Below, in pieces: positions 1-10,189 of a stretch of DNA of 64,000 bases (position 1 is its first letter; every line of letters begins with the position of its first letter). The notes under the pieces were generated by a model. It did not search any database. It was not told the origin of the DNA and saw nothing but the letters and a program-made list of their open reading frames with translations. The DNA is from Locusta migratoria (Eukaryota > Arthropoda > Insecta > Orthoptera > Acrididae): contig CM048750.1 in NCBI GenBank assembly GCA_026315105.1, positions 70,983,797 through 71,047,796 on the forward strand, in the 5' to 3' direction. Made by a program: the position numbers and the translations under genes.

Positions 1-317
1 GTAGAACTAGGTTTATGAGGGATAAGGATTGGTAGTATCTGAAAATTTGCAGGTCACTCTGGAAGGAGGGGTGGGATCCAGAGAATGTAATTTTTATGGT
101 TAGACTGTTGGGAGGGATCCCATGATTTAGGCAGCATTTTAGGAATAGGATGTCAGATTGGGTTTTGGTCAGGGAAAGGGGTACTTTTCTAAACTGGTGC
201 AGATAGATGGAGCAGGGGTCCAAAGGAGCAGGAATAGTGTAAGGAAAATGGAGAATGATGGAAGATTATTAGGAGCCTAAGGCCTAGAGGAGGTACCTCA
301 ATACGCAAAGTATGCAC
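1..317 (-). repeat. Penelope-like (PLE) related repeat segment, non-coding
   Basis: No convincing gene is present. The stretch resembles the upstream end of the minus-strand Penelope-like copy further right: the 'tggtgcagatag' block near 195-207 recurs at about 28504-28515 in a similar context. I infer a truncated minus-strand PLE-associated fragment that continues beyond the left edge. The similarity is short, so this could also be an unrelated dispersed repeat. Confidence 0.35.
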
Positions 318-321
318 CAGG

Positions 322-472
322 CATGCAAAAATACACAAATTCACACAAACAAGCATGCAGAAACACACCGAAGCACGCAAAATTACACCCAAGCACACAA
401 AATTATGCCCAAGCATACAAAATAATGCCCAAAAACGCAAAAGTACACACAAGCATGCAAAATCATGCTCAT
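322..472. repeat. Degenerate 20-bp minisatellite, about 7 units
   Basis: A 20-base unit of the form gcaYgcaaaattaYacccaa repeats head to tail. The clearest units begin at 353, 373, 393, 413, 433 and 453, with a more diverged unit from 322. Units differ by a few substitutions each. Open frames across it on both strands are by-products of the repeat (20 is not a multiple of 3, so they do not encode a regular peptide repeat) and I do not treat them as genes. Confidence 0.85.
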
Positions 473-795
473 GAGCAAGCATATTACTGTAAAAATTGTA
501 GAAAAGGAAACAAATCTATGTGCCAGTATGCAAATTCGTGCATCCAAATGCAAAACATCGACTTGTACTGGTACTTCAACAACATCATGGGGGGGGGGGG
601 GGAGGGGGAGGAGGGTGAAAACGGGTTTCGGGTTAATCGGGCAGAAAATACCCCACAGACCTAGTCCACAAACAGATCTCCTGTGCCATATCCCCACACA
701 CTCCAAATCTTCCCTCTACCACCAGTAAGCAACCACACATCCCTCAGAGGCTCAGCATTAATTTGCTAAGTACTGGCTTGGCGAACCCAAGGTCC
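473..795. other. Gap: poly-G tract and unassigned repeat-like sequence
   Basis: No gene is seen. There is a run of 14 G at 589-602 followed by G-rich sequence. The block at about 645-735 (a 'cctagtccacaaacagat' type sequence) resembles 14160-14190, where it lies just upstream of a Penelope-like fragment, so it is probably PLE-derived. Confidence 0.5.
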
Positions 796-1055
796 CCAGC
801 CTGGGGATCTTGGCTTAATTGCCCAGGTCGCAAGGATGGTAGAAATCCTATAAAATAAACCTCAATATCAAGTTGAGCTACGTGCTGAGGAGATGCATGG
901 CTGGTGACGTTGAACAGTCGCTAGCAAGCAATCTCTGGGGAACATGCCGCACCTTAGTTGTGTTAGGCTTACCAGGCAAGCAGTACTCTGTCTGGATGGT
1001 CATATATTTCCCTAGCTGCTTGTGGGAACAAGATAAAATGATCAAATAATAGCAT
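796..1055 (+). mobile_element. 5' part of an older I-clade LINE copy, split by a younger copy
   Basis: This stretch aligns closely with the 5' leader of the intact LINE at about 1142-1379: both contain a 'ggggatcttggctt' block, a 'gaggagatgcatggctg' block and a 'ttatttccctagctgct' type end. The match stops at the 13-bp sequence at 1043-1055. The remainder of this older copy resumes at 6959, after the younger element. The 5' limit near 796 is approximate, because similarity to the younger copy fades there. Confidence 0.85.
1043..1055. repeat. Target-site duplication, left copy (I-clade LINE insertion)
   Basis: The sequence caaataatagcat occurs here and again at 6946-6958, immediately after the (CAA)n tail of the LINE. 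Twelve or thirteen bases count, depending on whether the first c belongs to the element tail. Direct repeats at both ends are the expected mark of target-primed reverse transcription. Confidence 0.92.
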
Positions 1056-1379
1056 CGCGCCAACAGCCCGCTACACCGTAAGCTCTGTGCGTGCTTCAAC
1101 GACCACCGTTCGGCGCGACGGTGGAACGTTGTACGTTTCAGAGCCCGGGGATCTTGGCTTAATCGCCCGGGTCGCGAGGACGGTACAAACCTCTATAAAA
1201 AAAACCCTCAATCTCAAGGTGTGCTACGTGCCGAGGAGATGCATGGCTGTTGAGGTTGAACAGCCGCTAGCGAGCAACCTCTGAGGAACCTGCCGCACCT
1301 CAGTTGTACAAGGCTTACCCAGGCACGCGGGGCTCTGTCTGGGTGGACGCTTATTTCCCTAGCTGCTCGTGGGAACACC

Positions 1380-2905
1380 ATGAAACGAACACGAAACGTT
1401 GGCGGACGTATAACCGCCGTCTCTAAGCGCGGTAGAAGCGAATACAATGCTACGCAGTATGACCCCCAAACGTTTCCTTCCCTGTCTACACCGTGGGAGG
1501 AACGTAGGGCCAAAACGCAAGGTGAGGCTTATGCCCCTAAGTATTTGGTGTGTACGCGAACCGATGGGGAATCTTTCATGTCCACAAAGCCAATGTTCTT
1601 TGGGAACATTTAGAAGATAAATATGGAGAGGTCGATGGTTTGTCGAAGATGCGATCTGGCTCAGTTCTCATAACGACGTCATCCCCGGCCCAGTCACGGG
1701 CTTTGCTAGCCTGTGACAAGCTGGGTGATCTTTCCGTTAGCATTACGCCACATAAGAGCTTAAATATGGTCCAGGGTATCATATTCCACAGGGATCTCTT
1801 GTTGCAATCTGACGACGAATTACGAGCTAACTTGGAGCGGCGAGGTGTGCATTTCATCCTGCGCATCTATAGGGGTCCGAAGGACAACAGGGTAGCCACC
1901 GGTGCCTTCATCTTGGCTTTCGAGGGCGATTCATTGCCTGAGAAGGTCAAGGTGATGGTCTACCGGATCGACGTAAAGCCCTACGTCCCTCCCCCTATGC
2001 GCTGCTTCAAGTGCTGGAGGTTCGGTCATATGTCCTCCCGATGTGATGCGAACCCAACATGTCGGGAGTGTGGGCGTGCATCCCACCCGGACGCCCCCTG
2101 TACCCCACCTCCAGTTTGCGTCAATTGCAACCAGCAGCATCCTCCGTGTTCTCCCAACTGTTCTGTACTCCACAAAGAGCGTAAGATCATGGAGTACAAT
2201 ACCCTGGACCGGCTGACATATGCAGAGGCCAGACGTAAGTATACAAAGCTCCATCCTGTGACCATGACCACCTCATACGCATCTGTAGCTTCCCCATCGA
2301 TCTCCAGACCACCTGTACCATCAACGCCAGCGGGCCCCCAGGCCCAAACCACTGCACCTGCCCCCTTGGCAGTTGGGGGCGTCACTCCTTCGGTTGCTCC
2401 CACACTCTTCACGTTGGGAGCAACAGATAAACTACCTCAGGGGACGTCAGTCCCCACTCCACAGCCGGAGAAAAAACAGCCTTCTCCGGCTCCTCTCGCC
2501 CGGAAGGGGTCCCATGGGACACTCCCTTCCGAGGCTTCTCCTCGTGGGAAGGTGGATCCCAGCAAATGGCTGAAGGATCCCCCGGCGGCTGATCGAAGGG
2601 CCTCCTGCTCTTCGTCAGCTCCTGCCGCCCCGTCTGAGAAGCCCCCACGGCCCTCAACACCCAAGGGCCAGCGAGAGGGTAGAAGGAAAGAAAAGAAGAA
2701 AAAGGATTCTTTGGTGGCCTCCAAACCACCCACACCCACATCCTCTGCTTCAGAGGATGAAGTCGAGATCCTCGCCTCCGCTGAGGATCTCGCACTTCTT
2801 GATTCGCCTGACCATAGGAGCTCTGCACAACCAGGTTCATCTGAGTCTATGGTCTTAGATTCTGTTGAGCCTGATCATAAAGCAACAGATGTTCCTATGG
2901 AATGA
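1380..2905 (+). pseudogene. LINE ORF1: gag-like RNA-binding protein, one frameshift
   Basis: ORF1 proteins of I-clade LINEs bind element RNA and form the ribonucleoprotein particle. The start is ATG 1380, directly after the leader. The first frame (1380-1613) matches the start of the older copy at 6958, then ends at a stop. The second frame, open through 1550-2905, carries on the same alignment from about 1604. Comparison with 7150-7175 of the older copy shows that one base is missing near 1600-1603. The second frame contains three CCHC-type knuckles at about nt 2000-2165 (CFKC..H..C, CREC..H..C, CVNC..C). A Pro/Ser/Thr-rich and then Lys-rich tail follows. Its TGA overlaps the ORF2 ATG. The intact ancestor would be about 508 residues. 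Confidence 0.88.
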
Positions 2906-5900
2906 TCTTCTTTTCTTTTTCTTTTATGGCCTTTGAGTGTGGAGAACGACTTATTCTCCAGTGGAATTGTGGCGGCTTCTTTAATCACCTGGCTGAGCTG
3001 CGACAACTACTGTACCGCTACCCGGCATTTTGTATCGCCCTACAGGAGACATGGTTTCCAGCACAGCGCACCCCTGCCCTCCGTGGGTATCGGGGCTACT
3101 ACTGCAACAGGACCCTTTACGACAGGGTGTCTGGCGGTGTCTGCCTATATATCCTGGACACTGTCCCAAGTGCCCCCGTGCCCCTCACAACCACTCTTGA
3201 GGCAGTGGCTGTCAGAATTCGGGTAACGCAAGAATTCACTGTCTGCAGCTTGTACCTTCCTCCGGATGAGGCCGTGTCTCTCAACACCCTTACTGCTCTG
3301 GTCTCGCAACTTCCCCCACCATTCCTCCTTTTGGGGGACTTCAACGCCCACAACCCTTTGTGGGGTGGACTCCAGACCACAGGCCGCGGTAGGGATGTTG
3401 AGACGTTGTTGGCACAACAAGACCTTTGCCTCCTGAATACAGGTGCCCCCACGCATTTTAGCGTGGCACAGGGCACGTATTCAGCGATCGACCTCTCCGT
3501 CTGCAGCCCCAGCCTTCGACCACACCTCGGTTGGCGTGTGCATGAGGACCTGTGTGGCAGCGACCACTTTCCAATCTTTGTGTCGCTCCCGCAGTACCAA
3601 GCTGCAGACAGCTTACCCCGTTGGTGTCTCCGTAGGGCTGACTGGCCAGTCTATACTTCAATCGCTGTCATCACTGCACCACTGCCAGATGACATTGACA
3701 ATGCAGTCCAGCAGGTGACTGATAGTATTGTCAGGGCCGCTGAGGTAGCAGTTCCGCAAACCACCGGTTCCACTAGGCGTAGGTCCGTGCCTTGGTGGAC
3801 ACCGGAGATTGCTGAGGCTATCCGGGAACGTCGGCGAGCACTCCAGCGCCATCGACGCCACCCATCCATGGAGAATTTTGTGGCCTTTAAACGGCTCCGT
3901 GCGCATGCTCGACGACTCATACAGCAGAGCAAGCAGGATTCCTGGGAGCAGTATGTAGCCAGCATCGGCTCCCGCACCTCCCTGACTAAGGTATGGACGC
4001 AAGTCCGACGCGTCTTTGGATACCGCCCGCCGACAGGAATCCCATCCCTCACCATCCAGGGTGTGCTCTGCACGCTCCCTACAGCTATCGCCGAGCATAT
4101 GGCAGACCACTACGCACGATGCTCTGCGACTGCCGTGTACAGTGCCGACTTTCGCTCCCTCAAAGAGCGGGCCGAGCGGAAAATGTTGTCCTTCCGCACT
4201 CGTCGTCGGGAAACATACAACGACCCGTTTAGCGAGTGGGAGTTCCGAACTGCCCTTGCTGCTTGTCCTGATACAACTCCAGGACCTGATAGGATTCACG
4301 GCCAATTCCTCCGACACCTTTCACCAGAGTTTCAACGCCGCATTCTCGCCCTGTTTAACCATCTATGGGCAGAGGGCACTTTCCCGTCGCAGTGGCGGGA
4401 AAGCACTATCATCCCGGTGCTGAAACCTGGTACAGATCCCCTGGTGGCTGACAATTACCGTCCGATCAGCCTCACCAACGTTCTCTGCAAGCTCTTCGAA
4501 CGTATGGTGAGTCGGCGGCTTATGTGGATCCTTGAAGAGCGCGGACTCCTTGCTCCACAACAAGGGGGCTTTCGCCAGGGCCGTTCTACCATTGACAACC
4601 TCGTGTCATTGGAGTCGGCCATTCGCACTGCCTTCGCTAGGCGTGAACATTTAGTTGCTGTATTTTTCGACCTTCGAAAGGCGTATGACACCACCTGGCG
4701 CCACCATATTTTAACAACTCTTCATGACTGGGGCCTACGGGGTGCCCTTCCTATTTTTATTCACAATTTCCTCTCCCATCGCTCGTTCCGGGTGAGGGTT
4801 GGGGCATCTTTTAGCTCCCCACGTATTCAAGAGAACGGTGTCCCACAGGGCTCCGTCCTCAGCGTTCCATTGTTTTTAGTGGCGATAAACGGTCTCGCTG
4901 CGGCTGTGGGGTCATCAGTCAGTTGCTCCCTGTTCGCCGATGACTTCTGCCTATATTTCAGCTCCGTTAGCATCGGCGTAGCTGAACGGCGGCTGCAGGG
5001 TGCCATCCGAAAGGCCCACTCATGGGCCTCTTCTCACGGATTTCAGTTCTCCGCATGGAAAACCCACGTGATGCACTTCTGTCGCCGTCGGGTAGTTCAC
5101 CCTGACCCAGAGCTCTACCTGGGTGGTGAACTACTTCAGGTTGAGGAAACACATCGCTTCCTGGGCATGGTCTTTGATGCCCGGCTGACATGGGTGCCAC
5201 ACCTACGTCAGCTGAGACAGAAGTGTTGGCGGCATTTAAATGTCCTTCGATGCCTCAGCCATACTAGTTGGGGAGCAGCCCGTTCCACCCTTCTTCAGCT
5301 CTACAAGTCTCTTATTCTGTCGCGGCTTGATTACGGGAGCTTGGTGTACGACTCAGCAGCCCCTTCTGCCTTGCGGGTCCTAGACCCCGTTCACCACACA
5401 GGCGTGCTGCTCGCAACAGGGGCTTTTCGCACCAGTCCCGTAACGAGCCTTCTAGCTGAAGCTGGTGTTCCCCCTCTGCGGTATCGCCGGCAACGGCTGT
5501 TGGTGAGCTACGTTGCCCGGGTTCATGCTTCACCCCGCCATCCGAACCACAGGCTTCTCTTCCCACTTTCTGCTCTCCCTTCCCCACGACGTCGGCCCAG
5601 GTCGGGTCTCCCGATTGCGGTCCGCGTCCGTTCCCTTCTCTCCTCACTTGATTCCTTACCCCTTCCTCCACCTTACCATTACTCCGTCCGTATCCCCCCC
5701 TGGAAAATTCCTCGCCTGGAGCTTCGGCTGGACTTGTCCCGGGATTCGAAAGCCTCGATTTCACCACTGCTTCTTCGTCGCCGGTTCCATGCACTGCTCG
5801 ATACGTTTCATGGAGCAACCATCATCTACACGGACGGTTCTTTGGTCGATGGCCATGCTGGATATGCCTTTATGTATGATGACCACATCGAACAGCGGTC

Positions 5901-6624
5901 ATTGCCTTGTGGAAGCAGCATCTTCACCGCAGAACTGGTCGGTATTTTGAGAGCTCTTGAACACCTCAGAGCTTGCCCCAGGGGGTCGTTCGTCATTTGT
6001 AGCGACTCCCTGAGTGGCTTACAGGCCCTCGACCAGTTTCTGCCCAAACACACTGTGGTGCGAACCATTCAAGATGCTGTATTCGCCCTTGGCGAGTCAG
6101 GCCGTTCTGTCGTTTTTGTTTGGACGCCAGGGCATGTAGGTATACCGGGCAATGAACGTGTGGATCAGCTGGCCAAGCAGGCCACCACTTTGCGGTCCCT
6201 GGACATTGGCCTCCCAGTTTCCAACCTCCACACCCAGTTGACCCGCAAGGTCTTAAGGGTTTGGAATTCGGAATGGGCAAACTCCACTGAACCAAATAAG
6301 CTCCGTGCTGTCAAGCCGTCTACCGCTGCATGGAAGACGTCCCTGAGGGCTTCTCGCAGGGAGTCGGTTGTCCTTTGCCGACTCCGTATAGGCCATACTT
6401 GGCTCACGCATGGTCACCTTCTGCGTCGCGAGGACCCTCCGCAGTGTCGATGTGGTGCGCCTTTGACGGTCGCCCACATCTTAATTGAATGCCACGATTT
6501 AGCCGCAGTGAGACGAAATTTTAATATCCCCGACGTTTTGCAGCTTGCATTAGCTGACAACACCTCCATGGTTGACTCTATTTTACATTTTATGCGTGAG
6601 TGTGGACTTTACAAGTCCATTTAA
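2902..6624 (+). CDS. LINE ORF2: endonuclease / reverse transcriptase / RNase H polyprotein, intact
   Basis: The 1240-residue ORF2 nicks target DNA, copies element RNA into DNA at the nick and degrades the RNA. An APE-type endonuclease comes first (LQWNCGG near residue 20, QETWF near 50, GDFNAHNPLWGG near 146, SDHFPIF near 220). The reverse transcriptase follows, with NYRPISL, FFDLRKAYD, NGVPQGS and catalytic FADDF near residue 678. RNase H has YTDGS near 976, TAEL, CSDSLSG and GHVGIPGNERVD near 1077. The C-terminal zinc motif is CxC-x7-H-x4-C near 1181. The ATG at 2902 overlaps the ORF1 stop (ATGA). A second in-frame ATG at 2926 is conserved in the older copy (ATGGCCTTT at 8173) and is an alternative start. 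All catalytic residues I can check are present. Confidence 0.95.
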   Translation: MIFFSFSFMAFECGERLILQWNCGGFFNHLAELRQLLYRYPAFCIALQETWFPAQRTPALRGYRGYYCNRTLYDRVSGGVCLYILDTVPSAPVPLTTTLEAVAVRIRVTQEFTVCSLYLPPDEAVSLNTLTALVSQLPPPFLLLGDFNAHNPLWGGLQTTGRGRDVETLLAQQDLCLLNTGAPTHFSVAQGTYSAIDLSVCSPSLRPHLGWRVHEDLCGSDHFPIFVSLPQYQAADSLPRWCLRRADWPVYTSIAVITAPLPDDIDNAVQQVTDSIVRAAEVAVPQTTGSTRRRSVPWWTPEIAEAIRERRRALQRHRRHPSMENFVAFKRLRAHARRLIQQSKQDSWEQYVASIGSRTSLTKVWTQVRRVFGYRPPTGIPSLTIQGVLCTLPTAIAEHMADHYARCSATAVYSADFRSLKERAERKMLSFRTRRRETYNDPFSEWEFRTALAACPDTTPGPDRIHGQFLRHLSPEFQRRILALFNHLWAEGTFPSQWRESTIIPVLKPGTDPLVADNYRPISLTNVLCKLFERMVSRRLMWILEERGLLAPQQGGFRQGRSTIDNLVSLESAIRTAFARREHLVAVFFDLRKAYDTTWRHHILTTLHDWGLRGALPIFIHNFLSHRSFRVRVGASFSSPRIQENGVPQGSVLSVPLFLVAINGLAAAVGSSVSCSLFADDFCLYFSSVSIGVAERRLQGAIRKAHSWASSHGFQFSAWKTHVMHFCRRRVVHPDPELYLGGELLQVEETHRFLGMVFDARLTWVPHLRQLRQKCWRHLNVLRCLSHTSWGAARSTLLQLYKSLILSRLDYGSLVYDSAAPSALRVLDPVHHTGVLLATGAFRTSPVTSLLAEAGVPPLRYRRQRLLVSYVARVHASPRHPNHRLLFPLSALPSPRRRPRSGLPIAVRVRSLLSSLDSLPLPPPYHYSVRIPPWKIPRLELRLDLSRDSKASISPLLLRRRFHALLDTFHGATIIYTDGSLVDGHAGYAFMYDDHIEQRSLPCGSSIFTAELVGILRALEHLRACPRGSFVICSDSLSGLQALDQFLPKHTVVRTIQDAVFALGESGRSVVFVWTPGHVGIPGNERVDQLAKQATTLRSLDIGLPVSNLHTQLTRKVLRVWNSEWANSTEPNKLRAVKPSTAAWKTSLRASRRESVVLCRLRIGHTWLTHGHLLRREDPPQCRCGAPLTVAHILIECHDLAAVRRNFNIPDVLQLALADNTSMVDSILHFMRECGLYKSI

Positions 6625-6945
6625 TGTTTGTGTTTCTCTGTCGTTTCTCTGTCCTCCGCCTGCTTAAGTCTGTTAGGTAGGTGGTTTTAGCGTGTTGCAG
6701 AGTGGCTGGGTGTGTTCCTTATATCCTGTGACCACCCAGCAAAAACACTCTTGTGCTGTTTCAGCTGTTTTATCCCTTCTTCGTTTTTAACCGTATCCTT
6801 TCTTTCTATTTGTCTGTAAGTTTTAAACTTTGACTTGTTAATGCATTCACTTCGGATCGCTTAACAAAATGTTTTATCTTTTTGACTGGAACAAGGGACT
6901 GATAACCGTCGTAGTTTAGTCCCTTCCAAAACCCAACAACAACAA

Positions 6946-6958
6946 CAAATAATAGCAT
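6946..6958. repeat. Target-site duplication, right copy (I-clade LINE insertion)
   Basis: This is the second copy of caaataatagcat, directly after the (CAA)n tail. From 6959 the sequence resumes the older LINE copy that was interrupted at 1055. Confidence 0.92.
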
Positions 6959-9800
6959 TGGTGAATGCAAAACCACAGTCTCAAAAGCATGGCAAAACAG
7001 AGTTCAGTGCGACAACATATGATCCTAAGACATTCCCTTTCCTTTGCACCCCATGGGAGGAACATAGGGGCCTTAATATATCGGGTCCATGCTCACTACA
7101 ATATCTTGTATGTGTGCATTCAGGTGGTCAATCATATATGTCCACTAAGCCTCAGTTCTTTGTCGACCACCTTGAAGGCAAGTTTGACAAAGTGGAATTG
7201 TTTTCTAAGATGAGAACTTGGGCTGTTCTGATCCAGACAGCATCACCAGCCCAGCTGCAGGCATTACTTGCTTGAGATGATCTATTACAGAGATCTCCTG
7301 TCCTAGACCAGTGATGAGTTACAAGCAAACCTCCAGCGCTAAGGTGTTCACTTCATCTGGCATGTGTGTATGGAACCTAAACATCACATAGTTTCATCCT
7401 GGCCTTTGAAGATGATACACTGCCTGAGAAGGTCAAGGTACTGATATATCGGTGTGATGTAAAATCTTATATTCCTCCCTTATGTGGTGTTTCAGGTGCT
7501 GGACATTCGGGCACATGTCCTCCCTATGCATTTCCAGCCCAACCTATAGGGGCATCCAGCACATCCGGACGCCCAATGTACCCCACCTCCCTCTGCGTAA
7601 ATTGTGGGCAACACCATCCGCTATGCTCGCTGGCTTGCACCATTTTACATCGGGAACAGAAAATAATGCAGATAAAAACTCTGGACCAGCTGACTTTCTC
7701 TGAGGTATATATGTGAGGCAACATCACTTGCCGCAGTCACGGTGGCACCAGTTTCTTTCAGAAAAATTACATTACCAGTGTTACCTCCATCCGTGGGCCC
7801 TTTGGGCCATCAGCTTCCACTGCCCCCTCGATGGGTGGGGACACCTCTCCATCCATTTCTCCCCCAACACTTCCTGTGGGAGCGGTATCACCCCCACCAC
7901 TGGGGACTCCAGTCCCTTTTCCCCAGCCGGAAAAGCAAGTCTTTCCCGGCCCCTCTCGTTCGGAAGGGCTCCCTTGGGGCACTCCTTTCTAAGACTTCCA
8001 TGAGTGGATTGGAGGATCCCAGCCATAGGCTGCGGTATCCGCCTGCTAATCCTCACGTCCCCCGAGGATCTTGTCCTCACTGAGACCCTCAAACCAGTGG
8101 TTCTAAATGATGTACATACGCAACCTTTGGCAGAAGGTGATCGTTTTGACTAACATTCTTCACCTTCCCATTATGGCCTTTCAGCAAGGAGATACCGAAA
8201 TTCTCCAATGGAATTGCAGTGGTTCTTTCAACCATTTAGCTGAGCTGCAGCAGTTGTTCTGCTGCTTCTCCGTGCTCTGTTTGACATTACAGGAAACTTT
8301 GTTTCCTGCCCAGTGGATCCATTCCCTTCAGGGATATTAGAAAAACTGTTTCATCTATGACAGAGTCTCTGGTGGTGTCTGTGTTTATGTCCTTGTCACT
8401 GTCCCCAATGTCCCTGTGCCTCTTCACACAGCCCTCAACGCAGTTGGTTTCAGAATCTGGGCACTGCGGGAACTTACCATCTGTTCTTTCTCTATGAGGC
8501 TGTCTCTCCCACTGATCTTGCTGCCTTGGTTGCAGAACTTCCCTCAACATTCCTCCTTTTGGGGGACTTCATTGCCCATCATACTCTGTGGGGTGAAACT
8601 GATATCTCCCACTTTGGTAAGGTTGTTGAGACTGTCCTGGCAAAGCAGGATGTCTGCCTCCTAAAGACAGGTGCATCCACACATTTCAGCATGGCCCATG
8701 GCACATACTTGGCTGTCCAGTGTTAAAACCTGGCACTGATCTGCATGTGGCTAATAGTTACCACCCAAGTAGCCTCACCAACATTCTCTGCAAGCTCCTC
8801 GAATGTATGATGATTTGGCGGCTTCTTGAAGATCGGGGACTCTTTGCTCAGCAACAGAGTGGCTTCCATCAGGGTCAATCCACTATCAACAACCTTGTAT
8901 CACTGTAGTCAGCCATTCGGCGTGAGCACCTTATCGCCGTCTTCTTCGGCCTTCAGAATGGAGTTGATGGAGTGCTCTTCTGATCTTCATCCAGAACTTT
9001 CTTAACCTTTGCTCCTTTCATGTTAGGGTTGGCACTTATTTGAGTGCTACTCACACTCAGGGGAACAATGTCCCACAAGACTCCAGTCTAAGTGATCCCT
9101 TATTTTTGGTGGCTATTAATGGTGTCATCGATCTCTTGCTCCCTCTTTGCCAATGACTTTTGCCTATATTATAGCTCCACAAGCATTAGTGTTGCTGGGA
9201 GGCATCTGCAGAAATCAATTAAAAAGGCCCACTCTTGGGCTCAGCAGATGGGTTCCAGTTCTCTGCATTTAAAACCTGAGCCACGCACTTTTGTCATCGG
9301 GCTGTTCACTTGGACCCAGAGCTCTAGGCTGATGAACTACTTCATGTTGAAAAGATGCATCGCATTCTCGACATGCTCTTCGATGACCGGCTCACTTGGG
9401 TGCCACACCTCTGTCAGTTTAAACAAAAGTGCTGGCAATACCTGAATATATTACACTGCCTTAGCCACACTGTTTGGGGAGCTGCAGGTCCAACACTCCT
9501 TCAGCTCTACAAGGGCCTCATTAAATTGTGCCTTGACTACGGGATGTTTGTGAATGGTTTAGCAATGGGAGCTTTTCGCACAAGCCCAGTGACAAGCCGC
9601 TTTGCTGAGGCTAGGACCCCCTCCCCCATCCTCCATTCCCGCTGGCAACATCTTGTAGGATTGACCCAATTTAGCCGCATAGAGGCGGAATTTTAATATT
9701 CCTGACACCTTGAACCTTGTTTTAGCTGACAATGCCTCAATGACTGATTCAGTTTTAAACTGTGTTCGTGAGTGTGGATTGTACCATTCCATATAAGGTA
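6959..9800 (+). pseudogene. Older I-clade LINE copy, ORF1 and ORF2 relic with internal deletions
   Basis: The sequence follows the younger element from the start of ORF1 to the end of ORF2, with many stops and frameshifts. ORF1-like frames lie at 6958-7275, 7482-7703 and 7742-8083. ORF2 starts near 8173. Deletions relative to the intact copy are visible at about 8720 (from the endonuclease straight into the reverse transcriptase, roughly 0.9 kb lost), about 8950, about 9557 and about 9660. The last one removes all of the RNase H region, roughly 1 kb. The copy ends near 9800, at the point matching the ORF2 stop of the young copy. The reverse transcriptase active site reads FANDFCLYY, so one catalytic Asp is replaced. 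Confidence 0.92.
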
Positions 9801-9809
9801 TATTGAGCT

Positions 9810-10030
9810 TTCTTTATTGGCATGACCATTAACCAGCTGTCCATTAGGATGAATGGCCACCGCTAAACTGTGGCCAAAAACAAGGTGGACCACCCTGTGA
9901 CACAGCGTGCAGTGGAGCATATGCTTGATTTCAATGGCTGCTTCACAACCCAGACCATCTGGATCCTCCTACCCACCATGAGCTGCTCTGAACTGCACAA
10001 ATAGGAGTTAACAACAATGGAAGGTCCAGT
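9810..10030 (+). pseudogene. Penelope-like GIY-YIG endonuclease C-terminal fragment
   Basis: The segment at about 9845-10010 reads as a decayed version of the PLE C-terminus: 'atgaatggccacc' (MNGHH-like), 'gtggaccaccctgtg' (DHPV-like) and a hydrophobic end, in the same order as at 19258-19320 and 14630-14750. It is too broken to be coding. It directly follows the older LINE relic. Confidence 0.65.
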
Positions 10031-10035
10031 AAGGA

Positions 10036-10135
10036 ATGTTAATAATAATATGTAGATAGGAAACAAATCACTGTAAAGATGAACGTTGAGCCACCGACAA
10101 ACACAAATAAAAGACAAAGACAAACACACACACAG

Positions 10136-10189
<54 letters not shown>

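Larger units (their letters stand above)
1056..6945 (+). mobile_element. Nearly full-length I-clade (RNase H-containing) non-LTR retrotransposon
   Basis: The 5.9-kb element has a 5' leader of about 320 bases, a gag-like ORF1 with three zinc knuckles, a long uninterrupted ORF2 (endonuclease, reverse transcriptase, RNase H, terminal zinc motif), a 3' UTR of about 320 bases and a short (CAA)n tail at 6934-6945. An RNase H domain inside ORF2 places it in the I-like group of LINEs (I, LOA, R1-related clades), with I the best fit. It is flanked by a 13-bp direct repeat. It inserted into an older copy of the same family. ORF2 has no stop or frameshift over 1240 codons, and the only clear lesion is one base missing in ORF1. 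This suggests a recent insertion. Confidence 0.93.

Noticed and set aside
322..472. A CRISPR-like array
   Set aside because: The 20-mers are contiguous and diverged without unique spacers, and the DNA is eukaryotic.
323..728. Overlapping open frames of about 90-110 codons on both strands
   Set aside because: They are translations of the 20-bp minisatellite and its flank; no family motif is present and both strands are equally open.
2409..2840. Minus-strand open frames of 100-143 codons within the LINE
   Set aside because: They are shadows of the proline- and serine-rich ORF1 and of ORF2 on the other strand; the same is true of 3658-4317 and 5312-5818.
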